This document shows, piece by piece, positions 29,301 through 39,905 of a stretch of DNA of 64,000 nucleotides. Source of the DNA: Angiostrongylus vasorum (lineage: Eukaryota; Nematoda; Chromadorea; Rhabditida; Metastrongylidae). The number at the start of each line of letters is the position of its first letter. Position 1 is the stretch's first letter. Under the pieces are notes generated by a model. It had not been told where the DNA came from. It saw only the letters and a program-made list of their open reading frames with translations, and did not search any database. A program made the position numbers and the translations under genes. The stretch lies in contig JADANN010000464.1 in assembly GCA_018806985.1 (NCBI GenBank), forward strand, positions 1-64,000, in the 5' to 3' direction.

Positions 29301-32300
29301 CATTGAAATCTAATTTTTTTTAGAAAGCATTACTTCTGATCTCTACCTATCACATTGCATAGCGATTAGACCTCAATGGATCGAAACTCGCCGGCTCCAC
29401 CTCAAAATACACCCGAATATCGCAGTACTATAGAGGAAACCAGCGAGATTTCTCTTGGTAAAAACAGTTCTAGAATCCATTGGAATCTAATTTTTTTTAG
29501 AAAGCATTACTTCTGATCTCTACCTATCACATTCCATAGCGATTAGACCTCAATGGATCGAAACTCGCCGGCTCCACCTCAAAATACACCCAATATCGCG
29601 GTATTATAGAGGAAACCAGCGAGATTTCTCTTGGTAAAAACAGTTCTAGAATCCATTGAAATCTTATTTTTTTGAAAGCATTACTTCTGATCTCTACCTA
29701 TCACATTCCATAGCGATTAGACCTCAACGGATCGAAACTCGCCGGCTCCACCTCAAAATACACCCAATATCGCGGTGTTATAGAGGAAACCAGCGAGGTT
29801 TCTCTTGGTAAAACAGTTCTAGAATCCATTGGAATCTAATTAGAAAGCATTACTTCTGATCTCTACCTATCACATTCCATAGCGATTAGACTCAACGGAT
29901 CGAAACTCGCCGGCTCCACCTCAAAATACACCCAATATCGTGGTATTATAGAGGAAACCAGCGAGATTTCTCTGGAAAACAGTTCTAGAATCCATTAAAA
30001 TCTAATTTTTTTAGAAAGCATTAGTTCTGATCTCTACCTATCACATTGCATAGCGATTAGACTCAATGGATCGAAACTCGCCGGGTCCACCTCAAAATAC
30101 ACCGAATATCGCAGTACTATAGAGGAAACCAGCGAGGTTTCTCTTTGGTAAAAACAGTTCTAGAATCCATTGGAATCTAATTTTTTAGAAAGCATTACTT
30201 CTGATCTCTACCTATCACATTCCATAGCGATTAGACTCAACGGATCGAAACTCGCCGGCTCCACCCCAAAAATACACCCAATATCGCTGGGTGTTATAGA
30301 GGAAACCAGCGAGATTTCTCTTGGAAAAACAGTTCTAGAATCCATTGGAATCTAATTTTTTTAGAAAGCATTACTTCTGATCTCTACCTATCACATTCCA
30401 TAAAGCGATTAGACTCTCAACGGATCGAAACTCGCCGACTCCACCCCCAAAATACACCCCAATATCGCGGTGTTATAGAGGAAACCAGCGAGGTTTCTCT
30501 TGGTAAAAACAGTTCTAAAATCCATTGAAATCTTATTTTTTTAGAAAGCATTACTTCTGATCTCTACCTATCACATTCCATAGCGATTAGACCTCAACGG
30601 ATCGAAACTCGCCGGCTCCACCCCAAAATACACCCAATATCGCGGTGTTATAGAGGAAACCAGCGAGATTTCTCTTGGTAAAACAGTTCTGGAATCCATT
30701 TGAATCTATTTCTTTTAGAAAGCATTACTTCTGATCTCTACCTATCACATTCCATAGCGATTAGGTCTCAATGGATCGAAACTCGCTGTCTCCACCTCAA
30801 AATACACCCGAATATCGCAGTACTTTAGAGGAAACCAGCGAGGTTTCTCTTGGTAAAAACAGTTCTAGAATCCATTGTAAATCTTATTTTTTAGAAAGCA
30901 TTACTTCTGATCTCTACCTATCACATCTCCATAGCGATTAGACCTAAATGGATCGAAACTAGCCGGCTCCTCCTCAAAATACACCCAATATCGCGGTGTT
31001 ATAGAGGAAACCAGCGAGATTTCTCTTGGAAAAACAGTTCTAGAATCCATTGGAATCTAATTTTTTAGAAAGCATTACTTCTGATCTCTACCTATCACAT
31101 TCCATAGCGATTAGATCTCAACGGATCGAAACTCGCCGACTCCACCCCAAAATACACCCAATATCGCGGTGTTATAGAGGAAACCAGCGAGGTTTCTCTT
31201 GGTAAAACAGTTCTAGAATCCATTGAAATCTTATTTTTTTAGAAAGCATTACTTCTGATCTCTACCTATCACATTCCATAGCGATTAGACTCAACGGATC
31301 GAAACTCGCCGACTCCACCTCAAAATACACCCAATATCGCGGTGTTATAGAGGAAACCAGCGAGGTTTTTCTCTTGGTAAAACAGTTCTAGAATCCATTG
31401 GAATCTAATTTTTTAGAAAGCATTACTTCTGATCTCTACCTATCACATTCCATAGCGATTAGACTCAACGGATCGAAACTCGCCGGCTCCACCTCAAAAT
31501 ACACCCAATATCGTGGTATTATAGAGGAAACCAGCGAGATTTCTCTGGAAAAAACAGTTCTAGAATCCATTAAAATCTAATTTTTTTAGAAAGCATTAGT
31601 TCTGATCTCTACCTATCACATTGCATAGCGATTGAGACTCAATTGGGATCGAAACTCGCCGGCTCCACCTCAAAATACACCGAATATCGCAGTACTATAG
31701 AGGAAACCAGCGAGATTTCTCTTGGTAAAAAACAGTTCTAGAATCCATTGGAATCTAATTTTTTTAGAAAGCATTACTTCTGATCTCTACCTATCACATT
31801 CCATAGCGATTAGACCTCAATGGATCGAAACTCGCCGGCTCCACCCTCAAAATACACCCAATATCGCGGTGTTATAGAGGAAACCAGCGAGATTTCTCTT
31901 GGAAAAACAGTTCTAGAATCCATTGGAATCTAATTTTTTTAGAAAGCATTACTTCTGATCTCTACCTATCACATTCCATAGCGATTAGACCTCAATGGAT
32001 CGAAACTCGCCGGGCTCCCCCTCAAAATACACCCAATATCGCGGTGTTATAGAGGAAACCAGCGAGATTTCTCTGGAAAAAACAGTTCTAGAATCCATTG
32101 AAAATCTAATTTTTTTTAGAAAGCATTACTTCTGATCTCTACCTATCACATTCCATAGCGATTAGACCTCAATGGATCGAAACTCGCCGGCTCCACCTCA
32201 AAATACACCGAATATCGCAGTACTATAGAGGAAACCAGCGAGATTTCTCTTGGTAAAAAACAGTTCTAGAATCCATTGGAATCTAATTTTTTTTAGAAAG

Positions 32301-32990
32301 CATTACTTCTGATCTCTACCTATCACATTGCATAGCGATTAGACCTCAATGGATCGAAACTCGCCGGCTCCACCTCAAAATACACAGAATATCGCAGTAC
32401 TGTAGAGGAAACCAGCGAGATTTCTCTTGGTAAAAACAGTTCTAGAATCCATTGGAATCTAATTTTTTTTAGAAAGCATTACTTCTGATCTCTACCTATC
32501 ACATTCCATAGCGATTAGACCTCAATGGATCGAAACTCGCCGGCTCCACCTCAAAATACACCCGAATATCGCAGTACTATAGAGGAAACCAGCGAGATTT
32601 CTCTTGGAAAAACAGTTCTAGAATCCATTGGAATCTAATTTTTTTTAGAAAGCATTACTTCTGATCTCTACCTATCACATTCCATAGCGATTAGACCTCA
32701 ATGGATCGAAACTCGCCGGGCTCCCACCCTCAAAATACACCCAATATCGTGGTATTATAGAGGAAACCAGCGAGATTTCTCTGGAAAAAACAGTTCTAGA
32801 ATCCATTAAAATCTAATTTTTTTTAGAAAGCATTACTTCTGATCTCTACCTATCACATTCGCATAGCGATTAGACCTCAATGGATCGAAACTCGCCGGCT
32901 CCACCTCAAAATACACCGAATATCGCAGTACTATAGAGGAAACCAGCGAGATTTCTCTCGGTAAAAACAGTTCTAGAATCCATTGAAAAT
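26300..32990. repeat. Same satellite, diverged edge variant (about 38 copies)
   Basis: The array continues in register but with a second sequence type: TATCACATTCCATAGCGATTAGACC replaces the ATCAGAATCCGTCGCCATTAGGTACC part, CTCGCCGGCTCCACC replaces CTCGCTAGCTGTACC, and AGAGGAAACCAGCG replaces AAAGGAAACCGGCG. Copies are about 170-178 bp and vary more among themselves through small indels, so they are older. Units between about 26310 and 26950 are intermediate (for example GGTACTCTTAATGG and GGTACCTCAATGG), giving a graded junction rather than a clean break. Several 60-75 codon ORFs here are chance products of the repeat. The array ends inside a unit at about 32990, followed at once by unrelated sequence. 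Confidence 0.97.
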
Positions 32991-33256
32991 GAGGTTGTCC
33001 AAAAATGTTGGTTCTAACTCAACCATTGGTGGAGTAACGGGTGCTCAAGGTAACCTTTGATGCTGGGACTGAGCCCAGGGATAAGAGCTTCCTTGATAGG
33101 TACCCCAGAGAGGATATCCAAGGATTTTGGTTTCACCCCAGGAAGATGTCTTTAGAAATAAGAATCCCATTAAACGCTAAGAAAAACGTACGTTTAAAAT
33201 TGTATATGCGTGTGTATATGTATGTACGTAAGTGCCTAAGTGTATATATGTACATA
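32991..33256. other. Unassigned junction between satellite and Penelope-like element
   Basis: About 265 bp of non-satellite sequence that I do not recognise. The tract 33200-33256 is rich in TATGTA and TGTGTATA and grades into the following AT microsatellite. The tract may belong to the mobile element's terminal region or be old flanking sequence. No gene is supported. Confidence 0.5.
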
Positions 33257-33321
33257 CGTATGTGTGTATATGCATATATAAATATATATATGTATAATAT
33301 ATATAATGTATATATATATAT
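33257..33321. repeat. TA/ATAT-rich microsatellite at the 5' edge of the Penelope-like element
   Basis: Imperfect (TA)n with interspersed TG and AA steps, directly before the TGTTTTTCTATGGAAG start of the element's terminal repeat. A similar AT tract adjoins the other terminal repeat at 36407-36465. Confidence 0.85.
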
Positions 33322-33430
33322 GTTTTTCTATGGAAGTAAATGTATGCTGCTTAACAACCTCGCGATTGCTGAACAAGAAAACGACGCATTCATATTCCAA
33401 TGCCGAGGTTAATAGAAAGTCGATCCTGGG
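33322..33430 (+). repeat. PLE pseudo-LTR, 5' copy
   Basis: Starts TTTTTCTATGGAAGTAAATG and ends near GAAAGTCGATCCTGGG. The first 70-85 bases recur at 36337-36406, and longer parts recur at 46085-46195 (+), 45944-46000 (-) and inside 49150-49463 (both strands). Direct terminal repeats of this kind, overlapping the start of the coding region, are typical of PLEs. Confidence 0.85.
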
Positions 33431-36088
33431 AACTGTTACAAGATGTACCAGCAAAATACTTTCGACTTGTGAAGGAAGCGTTGTCACTAAGACAAAAGAT
33501 TGTCTTAGCTAGACAGCAAATCAACTTTCTCCGCCGCTGTTTTCAACATCGAGTCGTGCCAAAGTTTATAAAAAGAAAGCGACTTCACGACATATGTGGT
33601 CAACCAGAGGACACCGATCAAGTACGAGGTATCGAAATGGAACTACTTCGAGCTGCACCACGAAGCAACCAGAACGAGATGTTCGCCAGAATGAAAAAAG
33701 TGCGGCGAAAAGAACATTTTTTGTGCTTTGTATTTGGAGGATCGCCTTTGGACGAGAATAATTGGTGGGTCAATATTGATATGCGATTTTATTAGGTCTA
33801 ATGCCAAAATAACCTTACAGCGAAAATTCGAAAATCTTTTGAGTAAAGCACGTGTTTAAGCTCTCAAGAAACAGCCGCAAGCAAATTCTTTACGTTTCTG
33901 ATAATACTCAAAATAGGGCTAACAATGCACCAATAAATCTAGGGTCACCGTGATTGGGGGCATAACAATACCTGAGAGTGCGCGTTCGCTATTAGAATTG
34001 GGCCTACCCAAGTTTTGGACCATCACTTTCTAAAACGACCCTGCGTAACGTGCCACCTTTATGAGCTTCAAGATCGACTCAGCTATCAGGCCAAACAAGA
34101 AACATCAAATAGAGATAAAAATCAAGAGGGCGGCGTCACTACCACCATCTCCTTTCCCCAAAACGCTTTTTTTAGACAGCAGGACCCTAACGATGGAGTT
34201 GACATAAAATTCCGCATGTTTTCGGGACGGCGTTCTCAAGACCCTTAATCATTACCGCGATAGAAAGTTTATCTCTAACCTTACAGCCGCACAAAAATGT
34301 GGCATGCGAGAAATTAGAGAATTAATAAACTCAAAAAACAATAAGATTGTCTGTTAGTGATAAGGGGCGAGAGTTCGTAGTTATTCCTCGCCAGCTGGAT
34401 GTTGAGATAACAGAGGAACATCTTAGTGATGCTACCCTCTATCGCCCATCCTCTGAAAAAGGAATACAAAAGTCAATACCGAAAGCTAAACAATCAATGG
34501 GTCAGTGTGGCAAAGGCTGCAGGTTTAAAACCATCGGTTATTTCGCACTTTAAAATCGATCCACCAACATGTCCCGTCCTATACCTACTTATTAAAACAC
34601 ATAAGTTGGTATCACCTGATGATCTTGCGTCAACCAATCCATCATCATTTAAGGTTAGACCCATCATCAGCTGTGTAGACGGGCCAACGGATAGAATAAC
34701 CTGGTTTTTAAGCCTAATATTTACCCAGTTGCTTAAACATATTCCAGCTCACCTCACGAACACCCAAATATTCCTAGAACGTCTACGTAACGCGTCTCCT
34801 AATAACGCTTACGTGATGGAGTCCTTCGACGTTACTGCGTTGTACACCAACGTATCGAATGACTCCGCAATGCAAGCCATCTTCGAACTTCTTGTTAAAC
34901 ATGAAGGAAGAATAAATATGCATGGCTTGTCCATCCAGCGGCTAATGGCTCTCCTAAAGGAGTGCCTAAACTGCTCGATTTTCAGATGGTCTGGGAAATA
35001 TTTCGCGCAAATAAGGGGGTTGGCTATGGGACAGCGACTGGCACCAAGCCTTGCCATTGTGTTTATGTCTAAGATAGAAGCCCCTGCTCTCGATCTCCGG
35101 CCACTACTCTACTGCAGATATGTAGATGATTGTTTTGTCATCTCTCTACGCAGGAGGAGATGGACAAATGCTTTGAATTATTGAACGAGCAGTCTGAGTA
35201 CATTAAGTTCACCCGGGAGAAACCGAGAAAAGACTGGCTTCCGTTTTTAAACATCCAAATAAACTTATCAAGTAGCGGTTACCTGACAAAGTGGTACCGA
35301 AAGCCAAGTAACAAGAACATCCTCGTTCATTTCCTTTCTTCCCACCCTTCACACACAAAGAGGGCGCTTGTGAGAAACATGTTTCGAACAGCCACCTCTG
35401 TGTGCACAACCAGGGAACTAAACGAAGAATCGCGCGACTTGGCTCGGCAAATAGCCATCTCCAATGGCTACGAAATAGTAACCCCACGAGATAAGTTTAG
35501 AAGGAGAGTGACACACCCAAGCGAAACACTTGGCCAGAAGAAAGTCCCGTTTATGCTGCCCTTTATTAGCGATGAAGTAAGAGTAGCGATTAAACGATGC
35601 TTAAGAAGGGCAGGTCTAGAGGAATCGGTAGCGATAGTTGAAATACCACCGGCTACTCTATGTCGTCAGTTAGTTCGTAACCGCCTGTATGACCGTCTAT
35701 GCGAAACAACAAATTGCGTAATCTGCCCTTACGGCAGGGGACGGTGATTGCATGAGTTCAGGTACGATATACCTGATCTCTTGTAATAATTGCGGAGATG
35801 AATATATTGGCGAAACGGGCAGACCTTTGTGTATCCGTATAAAAAGAACACCTAGATGGCAAACGAAAACTAAGACAAAGTACCCCACTAGGCACGCACA
35901 GGATACAAAACCACAGCGGGGACGATTTTGAAGTAAAAGTCAATATCCTTGCGCAGGAGACTAGAACACCAGCGCGAAAACTTCTTGAGGCTTTTTGGAT
36001 AAATGCCAAAAACCCTACAATGAATAGCAGGGATGAATGCCCAGAGGTCATATGCGACCTGACCCCATATGTTCGCATCAATTTCTGA
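33400..36088 (+). pseudogene. PLE polyprotein remnant: N-domain, reverse transcriptase, GIY-YIG endonuclease
   Basis: The first open segment (33400-33795) contains the N-terminal helical domain with LRRCFQHRVVPKFIKRKR. The middle (about 34015-34553) is split over frames and includes SVSDKGREFVVIP. The segment 34426-35184 carries the RT core: KTHKL, VRPIISCVDGPT, SFDVTALYTNVS, IRGLAMGQRLAPSLA and the catalytic CRYVDDCF near 35115-35145. After a frame change near 35140 the thumb and linker continue (35130-35747) to the cysteines of CETTNCVICPYG. After another frame change the GIY-YIG domain reads SSGTIYLISC (about 35755) and DEYIGETGRPLCIRIK (about 35800), then shifts again near 35850 and ends in LLEAFWINAKNPTMNSRDE with a TGA at 36086-36088. 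The enzyme would perform target-primed reverse transcription. At least four frame changes make it non-functional; some might be sequencing errors. Confidence 0.88.
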
Positions 36089-36281
36089 TGTGGGATGGTG
36101 CAGTCATCAACCTTATGCGACTATAATCAGCTGTTCTAATCTTCCTCATTGGAAGGCACGTAAAAAGGCGGTGAGTTTTTTTCGAGAAGCTGTTGACCAT
36201 GTAATTACCGTAGAGTTTTTCGTCTTTTTCGTGTTATTGAAGCGTTTGGCCTAGTAAATTGTATGTCAGTATACCCTTCCA

Positions 36282-36317
36282 GGCTCTGAAGAAGGCGATA
36301 CTGCCGAAACGTCAGCT
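36282..36317 (+). ncRNA. Small hammerhead-ribozyme-like motif at the PLE 3' end
   Basis: CTGAAGA (36286-36292) fits the hammerhead CUGANGA strand, GGC/GCC (36294-36296 and 36303-36305) can form a short stem II, and GAAA (36306-36309) is followed by CGTC, putting a potential NUH cleavage site after C36313. GGCT before the core and AGCT after the site can pair as stem I. Stem III is essentially absent, and one extra A (36293) separates the core from stem II. Minimal hammerhead variants with almost no stem III have been reported in Penelope-like elements and proposed to cleave as dimers. Activity of this copy is untested. Confidence 0.6.
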
Positions 36318-36336
36318 ACTGTTGCATTGTATTGTG

Positions 36337-36403
36337 TTTTTTCTATGGAAGTAAATGTATGCTGTATAACAACCTCGCGATTGCTGAACAAGAAAACGAC
36401 GCA

Positions 36404-36406
<3 letters not shown>
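36337..36406 (+). repeat. PLE pseudo-LTR, 3' copy (truncated)
   Basis: Repeats TTTTTTCTATGGAAGTAAATG through GACGCATTCATAT with only a few differences from 33322-33395 (GCTGTATAAC for GCTGCTTAAC). It breaks off where the 5' copy would continue with TCCAATGCCGAGG, and there runs into a pure AT tract. Confidence 0.85.

Positions 36407-36465
<59 letters not shown>
36407..36465. repeat. (AT)n microsatellite
   Basis: About 29 uninterrupted AT dinucleotides directly after the truncated 3' pLTR. It marks the 3' boundary of the element; whether the repeat pre-dated the insertion or expanded from the pLTR end cannot be decided here. Confidence 0.97.
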
Positions 36466-36468
<3 letters not shown>

Positions 36469-37674
36469 GCATGTGATGCCTCAGAATCCAACCCCCCAAG
36501 ATGGCTGGCACAAACTATTCTAATCATCAACCACTGGCGGGCATGAAAGATAATGATTTCTTCAAGCCGAAGGTGAGCGTTTCATTTACTGTTGTGCCAT
36601 AAATCAGCTGTAGTAAATTTTAGGGATTCGTTGCTGCGAAACTGCCTGCAACAGCTCTACCTAAATCGAGAAGGCCGAAGGTGCTGGGCGATCTAGATCC
36701 GAACTACCAGACTCTTCCTGGCCTCAATAACGAGGACGTCTTTAAGCCAAAACCACGTAACTATGAATCGCTTCAAAAAAATTTCCGCGTTGATAATGAA
36801 ATGAATAAGTGAATTCCAAGCCACTATTGCTCTCGCTGGTGTCGGAGTAGAAAAAATGTGAAACGTATTAGTTTGACAGAGTATTTCATTCATTAATGTG
36901 TTTCATTTTTTATAATTTCTAAGCTATTTATCCATAAGTTTATAATTTCGCTTTCCATTGGAAAGGAAATATGATTCCAAAGTCTTTGTGTTTGCTTGGT
37001 AAGTTGTAAGTAATTTCTTGAAATCCTTTCGTATTATGGCCTTTTTTTTCTTTGAAACGAAAATCATTACTGAAAACTTGAAAGGTTGATTGCGACTAAG
37101 TCTATCGGACGCGAAAACTATTGAATACCACTGTTTTTATCGTTGACCACTTAACTGACAAATGAAGAAGTCAACCATGAAAAGTCTTATTATCACCATC
37201 ATTCTGCACCAATTATTCCTCTTTTAACTGACAAATGACTCACGCAGGCCGTATTAATGTCACCATTTCTACTTCGCCGACTGTAAGACTAGCCCAGTGG
37301 ATTCCGCCCGCTCAAAGGCTTCGCTGGGCGTCAAATTTTATTTCGATGATCTTCAGAGTGAACGTGGACTATCAGGTGATCGTCGTGGCGGTCATTGTTC
37401 TCTACGCCTTTGTGAACAGTTAGGATCTTCAACTCAGCAACATTTTCTCACTACCATAACTTCTTCTTCTTCTGTGTTCTTCACTCTTTCTTTGATCTTT
37501 CATTCACACCGCACCACTCACTCGGTTCTCCCACTCCTAATCTATTCATGCCACTGACAGAGAAGTGCCTTTGGTTTAAACATCAGCGACAAAAATTTTT
37601 TAAACGTTTTCTTTTATACATTCATAACACAAAAAGCATATTTACAAAGAATGCATAATACTCGTTGCGATTTC
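36466..37674. other. AT-rich stretch with no supported gene
   Basis: No ORF with family resemblance. The sequence TAGCCCAGTGG at about 37288 resembles a tRNA A box and 37250-37440 may be another decayed SINE, but no convincing B box follows. If the gbb-2 gene ends near 37.68-37.81 kb, this stretch is its 3' flank. Confidence 0.5.
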
Positions 37675-37851
37675 TTAAAGCATTGTGCTCAGTTCCTCCG
37701 GATCAGACCACGGCCATCCTTGTTGACCAACTGAAACTTGTCGTCCATCAATGTTTGTCTCTGAGTTGCATTCTCCTTTTCTTAATGTTTATTCAAAATT
37801 GATTAGTTACCGTTTCTTGTCGGAGTCGTCGACGGACCGTTAACTGGAGTT
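37675..37851 (-). CDS. Candidate last coding exon(s) of the gbb-2 tail (tentative)
   Basis: On the minus strand an acceptor CCGTTTTCAG precedes 37851, followed by a Ser/Thr/Pro-rich reading TPVNGPSTTPTRN and a donor-like G|GTAACT at 37811. Two endings are possible. The frame may run on to an in-frame TAA almost at once, with AATAAA 16 nt after it. Alternatively, splicing of a very short intron would join a frame ending in WSDPEELSTML and TAA at 37675. The position is downstream of the tail coiled-coil exon and the composition suits a cytoplasmic tail, but membership in gbb-2 is inference and at least one connecting exon has not been found. Confidence 0.3.
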
Positions 37852-38435
37852 CTGAAAACGGAAATTATTTCATGTAGGTCAATAAGAAATGAGATTCTTT
37901 TTTTTCTTGACTCAGGAAAAAACACTTAAAAGGTTACAAGTCAATCTTTTATGGAAAAAAGGTAGTATAGTGAGTGCTAAGCCAAGTCCACATGTGCCTC
38001 TGCACCCTTATACAGTCTTTATCCATAAAATCCGATAATATCTCCGAAAGGTTAGAGACGACCATGAGAAGATTCCACATAGTATAAAGAGAGATGCGAC
38101 GAACTTCATTGCTCAATGCTCTATGTATCCACACTTGAAACACTTTCTGTGTTTGAAGAATTCAGCAGCGATGAATAAATTGCAATGAAACATAACGATT
38201 GCAGCAAATATTTTTTACATCCTCTGGAAAATATACTGCCTACAACGCAAGTCGTATAGACCGCATGTTGGAGCTCAAAGTATTATACACAGATTTGTTT
38301 CAGTCGATTCTCATGACCTTAAGGAACCCGGATGCTCTGATTTATCGCCTTCCGTAGCATAAATATATTTGCTATACTAGTTTCTTTAGTACAACGATAG
38401 CTAGCAGGCAAATATCAGTGACATATGTCGTAAAA
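37852..38435. other. Non-coding stretch, nothing recognised
   Basis: AT-rich sequence with one 64-codon minus-strand ORF (37949-38143) that has no recognisable motif. Probably intron or 3' flank of the minus-strand gene. Confidence 0.5.
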
Positions 38436-38712
38436 CGGCGCGTGTAGCACAGCGATCGAAGGCGGCCTGCAATACACATGGGGTCGTTGTCGCGCCCCCA
38501 GGCTCACCAAGATTTCCATCTGGCCGGGGAACGGCAAATTCGTACTGGACTTGTCTAGGAGGATAGCAGCACTGCCTCGATACATCGGTAGGCCACCGCG
38601 ACTCATTATAAAGGCCAGATATGCATTCAACAATCTCCAACAACGCTTAATCAAGCCGAATGATTGGCGCATCCCTCAGAGACTGGTCAACGCCGACAGC
38701 TTTATCCTCTTT
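38436..38712 (+). mobile_element. tRNA-derived SINE, family B, + copy
   Basis: Starts with a tRNA-like head (CGCGTGTAGCACAGCGATCGAAGGCGGCCTGCAATACACATGG region) and continues with a body containing GGATAGCAGCACTGCCTCGA, ATACATCGGTAGGCCACC, GGCCAGATATGCATTCAACA and a tail AACGCCGACAGCTTTATCCT. The same body is found in reverse at 43651-43931 with high similarity. The ORFs over this region are shadows of the repeat. Confidence 0.8.
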
Positions 38713-39368
38713 TTTATTTGTGGCTTAAAAGGTATCAAACACCGGTGTTGAAAAGCTGACAATAACTAGAAATCTCTTCTTTTTAACCGACGAACAATTC
38801 GAATTCGATGTATCACTCAATTTTTTCACATTGTAACTAGTAGAAAGTAGAGTGACCAATAGACGTATTCAGTGGCTCTTCCAAAGCTATGCACCTCGTG
38901 TAAATTGAACCCATATCTCAAAAAAAGCCCACTAACAAGACTTTCTATTTCAGAAAAAAGCGTCACAATCCAGCACAAGGTTCGATCGATATACATGAAA
39001 AGCATGGAAATGTGTAAGCACAAACAAGCTGTTACAGCTGCCTTCATTGGATTTCTTTACAGAATCAGTTCATGGCTATTAGATGACCGTGAACTTCCTT
39101 ATAGTCTGTATTTCTTACTCCAATACGTCGACGCTAATGTCGAACATGAGAATTGATCAGAACTCTACGGTTAATACTAACCTGTTGTCCAACAAGAGCA
39201 GATTATTTTCTGCAATTGAAGAGAGACCACTGGCGAAACACCAATCTGTAATTGATATCGTCAAAATGGCAGTGTTGCTATCCTAACATTATTAAAACCT
39301 GTTTTAACCAGTAAATTTTCTCTCCTATCGCATACCAACAAAAAAATCCGTAAAAAAAATTAATATAA
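38713..39368. other. Non-coding stretch, nothing recognised
   Basis: AT-rich. ORFs of 67-94 codons on + and 73 on - show no domain resemblance and overlap in several frames. Probably intronic. Confidence 0.5.
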
Positions 39369-39905
39369 ATGGACATTTGCAAAAATCAGGACCGCAAGTG
39401 TGTGCGGTGGGGAAGGAACGCGCTATTGTCCTTTCCGGGGAGTAACGCGTTCACCATCACACCATGTGGGTCCTTCATTTCGCATGTCTCTCAGTTACTT
39501 CTATCGATCACTGCCATCGGCAATCACCCGTATTTCGCAACGTGCCCTGCCATTGAAAAAATTAAAAAAGAATAGGCAGTAAATTAAAAAGTTAAGTTTG
39601 TGATTATAACTATAGCCCAGCTTAACTGAGTTCAATGCCGATTTGGGCTCCCCAGATTAATTCCGTTTGCAGGTGAGCTGAGAGACAGTCGAAACAGAAG
39701 GACCCGCATGGTATCGTGGTGAACGCGTTACTCCCCGGAAATGACAATAGCGCGTTCGTTCCCCATCGCAGACACCTGCGGTCCGGAGTTTTGCAAAATT
39801 CTCAGCATTATGGAAGTTATATTTCGCAACATACCCTGCCATTAAAAAAGAATAGGCAGTAAATAGAAAGGTTAAGATTATAAATGGACATTTTCTACGA
39901 GTGGA
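39369..39905. mobile_element. Composite foldback element with two tRNA-like arms (copy 1)
   Basis: The left arm (about 39380-39560) is the reverse complement of the right arm (about 39670-39860). Each arm contains CATGGTGTGGTGGTGAACGCG (A-box-like) and GCGCGTTCGATCCCCACCGC (B-box-like, TTCGATCC) separated as in a tRNA, then CAGACACCTGCGGTCCGGAG. Each arm also ends in a CATACCCTGCCATTAAAAAAGAATAGGCAGTAAA block. The spacer contains AGCCCAGCTTAACTGAGTTCAATGCC. The same arm-spacer-arm arrangement, inverted, is at 55630-56090, so it moved or was duplicated as a unit. It could be a dimeric SINE or a MITE-like foldback. Confidence 0.7.

Larger units (their letters stand above)
33257..36465 (+). mobile_element. 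Penelope-like retroelement (PLE), nearly full length, inactivated
   Basis: A 3.2-kb unit with the hallmarks of endonuclease-bearing Penelope-like elements: partial direct terminal repeats (pLTRs) at 33322-33430 and 36337-36406, one long coding region in between (33400-36088) with an N-terminal domain, reverse transcriptase and C-terminal GIY-YIG endonuclease, and a hammerhead-like motif between the stop codon and the 3' pLTR. AT microsatellites lie at both outer ends. It sits about 270 bp from the satellite edge. The coding region changes frame several times, so this copy cannot encode an intact protein. Animal PLE clades with this endonuclease include Penelope/Poseidon-like groups; I cannot place it more precisely without an alignment. 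Confidence 0.9.

Noticed and set aside
27355..31580. Several 60-75 codon ORFs beginning near SNFLESITSDLYLSHSIAIR in the diverged satellite
   Set aside because: They are the same repeat unit read in one frame, opened by loss of stops in the old variant, and interrupted by unit-to-unit indels. No start context, no variation pattern of coding sequence.
1..32990. Satellite as a hammerhead-bearing satellite (TTCTGATC ... GATCGAAACTCG in every unit)
   Set aside because: GAAAC is present but the other core strand is CTGATCT, not CUGANGA, and no consistent stem II joins them.
1..32990. CRISPR-like or protein-coding tandem repeat
   Set aside because: Units are directly adjacent without unique spacers, no cas genes are present, indels of one base between units destroy any common frame, and the flanking gene is eukaryotic.
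1..32990. Telomeric or centromeric identity of the array
   Set aside because: No runs of the nematode TTAGGC repeat; centromere assignment has no basis in the sequence and the likely organism is holocentric.
35758..36081. Long minus-strand ORF of 107 codons over the PLE endonuclease
   Set aside because: It is the antisense shadow of the GIY-YIG coding segment.
37288..37440. tRNA gene suggested by TAGCCCAGTGG
   Set aside because: No B box at the right distance and no cloverleaf can be drawn; at most a SINE remnant.
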